A DNA stretch of 7,032 nt from contig DIPA01000074.1 of NCBI GenBank assembly GCA_002427055.1, forward strand, positions 6,193 through 13,224, in the 5' to 3' direction. Origin of the DNA: Firmicutes bacterium UBA5500. Lineage in GTDB: Bacteria > Bacillota > UBA994 > UBA5500. Shown piece after piece: positions 6,189 through 7,032 of this stretch; position 1 is the stretch's first letter, and every line of letters begins with the position of its first letter. The translations under genes and the position numbers were made by a program. The notes under the pieces are model-generated. The model worked only from the letters and a program-made list of their open reading frames with translations. It did no database searches and was not told where the DNA came from.

Positions 6189-7032
6189 CAAACGATAGCA
6201 ATACAAATACTGTCTCAGCCGATGCTACAGGCCTTAACGAAAAGCAGCTGTTCTCCTTTGTTGAATATCAGGCTGAGGCAGCAGAAGAGACTGGTTACTC
6301 AGAGTACTCATATTGGAAATCTGTTTGGCAGAATTTCTTGAAGAAAAAAGCGGCAGTGTTTATGAGCTGTGTGTTCATCCTGCTATTTGCTTTTACCTTC
6401 GTTGCTGGCCCAATCGGCAATTATAAGTATGATGAAATTGTACCCGATCAATCTCAGATCTTTATCCAGCCGAACAGTCAGTACTGGTTTGGCACAGATA
6501 ATCTGGGACGTGACTACTGGTGTCAGGTCTGGTATGCAACTCAGACCTCGATCAAGCTCTCTATTATAGTTGCTGTAGGCGAGATAGCTCTTGGTGTAAT
6601 GATTGGGTTAGTATGGGGCTATGTGCAAAAGCTTGATCGTTTCTTTACGGAGCTTTACAGCATTCTCGTCAACGTACCGACCATCATCTATATGACGCTA
6701 GTTGCCTTGATGATCGGTCAGAGCTTCAAGATCCTAGTTGGTACGCTGATCTTGTTTGGCTGGATGGGCTCGGCGCGGCTGGTACGTAACCTGGTATTGA
6801 TGTACCGCGATAGGGAGTATAACTTGGCCTCACGTTGCCTGGGCACCCCTATGAGTAGGGTGCTTATGAGAAATATTCTACCTTACCTGACCAGCGTGCT
6901 GATTCTACGCCTTGCCCTCAGTATACCTGGTGCTATAGGCTATGAGACGACGCTCTCGTATCTCGGGCTTGGCTTGGGTGTAGATACACCCTCACTCGGA
7001 ATTCTCTTGCGCAATGCCCGTAACTATTTCCT
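6185..7032 (+). CDS. Peptide ABC transporter permease, OppC/DppC type (3' end outside window)
   Basis: Second channel subunit, partner of the preceding permease. ATG 6185 overlaps the upstream TGA by four bases (ATGA), a translational coupling signal; the frame stays open to the window end (282 full codons). A polar, acidic N-terminal tail of about 50 residues precedes the first membrane span (about 57-78). The OppC hallmark FGTDNLGRD is at 102-110, just before the permease domain. The EAA-type loop starts near 211 (EYNLASRCLG), with its Gly at 220, and continues into NILPYLTSVLIL. The later block YETTLSYLGLGLGVDTPSLG is also typical. OppC proteins usually run to about 300-350 residues, so only a short C-terminal part is missing. 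The acidic tail is longer than in compact DppC proteins. ATPase genes of the OppD/OppF type would be expected next. Confidence 0.94.
   Translation, partial: MTNDSNTNTVSADATGLNEKQLFSFVEYQAEAAEETGYSEYSYWKSVWQNFLKKKAAVFMSCVFILLFAFTFVAGPIGNYKYDEIVPDQSQIFIQPNSQYWFGTDNLGRDYWCQVWYATQTSIKLSIIVAVGEIALGVMIGLVWGYVQKLDRFFTELYSILVNVPTIIYMTLVALMIGQSFKILVGTLILFGWMGSARLVRNLVLMYRDREYNLASRCLGTPMSRVLMRNILPYLTSVLILRLALSIPGAIGYETTLSYLGLGLGVDTPSLGILLRNARNYF

Overview
The window looks like a chromosomal segment from a Firmicutes bacterium, most likely Clostridia or Negativicutes. The evidence is strong purine-rich ribosome binding sites (GGAGG, AGGGGG), U-tract hairpin terminators, a Gram-positive style lipoprotein signal, and the family types of the five genes. 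Genus cannot be called from the sequence alone. All genes are on the + strand. Coding DNA has mid-range GC, while the spacer at about 2940-3280 is clearly more AT-rich.

Layout: (1) 1-1683 is the 3' part of an M3-family oligoendopeptidase F gene; its start lies before the window. (2) 1684-1745 is a short spacer filled by a very stable hairpin, with a perfect TATAAT box inside the hairpin's left foot. (3) 1752-2825 encodes a FAD-dependent oxidoreductase of the geranylgeranyl-reductase/FixC-like superfamily, closed by a U-tract terminator that has two alternative left arms. (4) 2826-3302 is an AT-rich spacer with a second strong terminator that has no obvious gene in front of it, then about 265 bases with two weak overlapping small open frames and no recognised RNA element. 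(5) 3303-7032 is an oligopeptide/dipeptide ABC importer operon: lipoprotein substrate-binding protein, first permease, and second permease (cut by the window end). The ATPase genes are expected just downstream but are not seen.

How the genes fit together: the binding protein captures peptides outside the membrane, the two permeases form the channel, and an intracellular oligoendopeptidase such as the one at the left end could cut imported peptides. That link is plausible, but peptidase and importer are separated by the oxidoreductase and at least two terminators, so they are not one operon. The oxidoreductase has no clear functional tie to either.

I found no convincing new biological system. 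The points most worth a second look are the overlapping promoter/hairpin at 1664-1729, the orphan terminator at 2976-3011, the duplicated terminator arm at 2831-2875, and the undecided open frames at 3020-3253.
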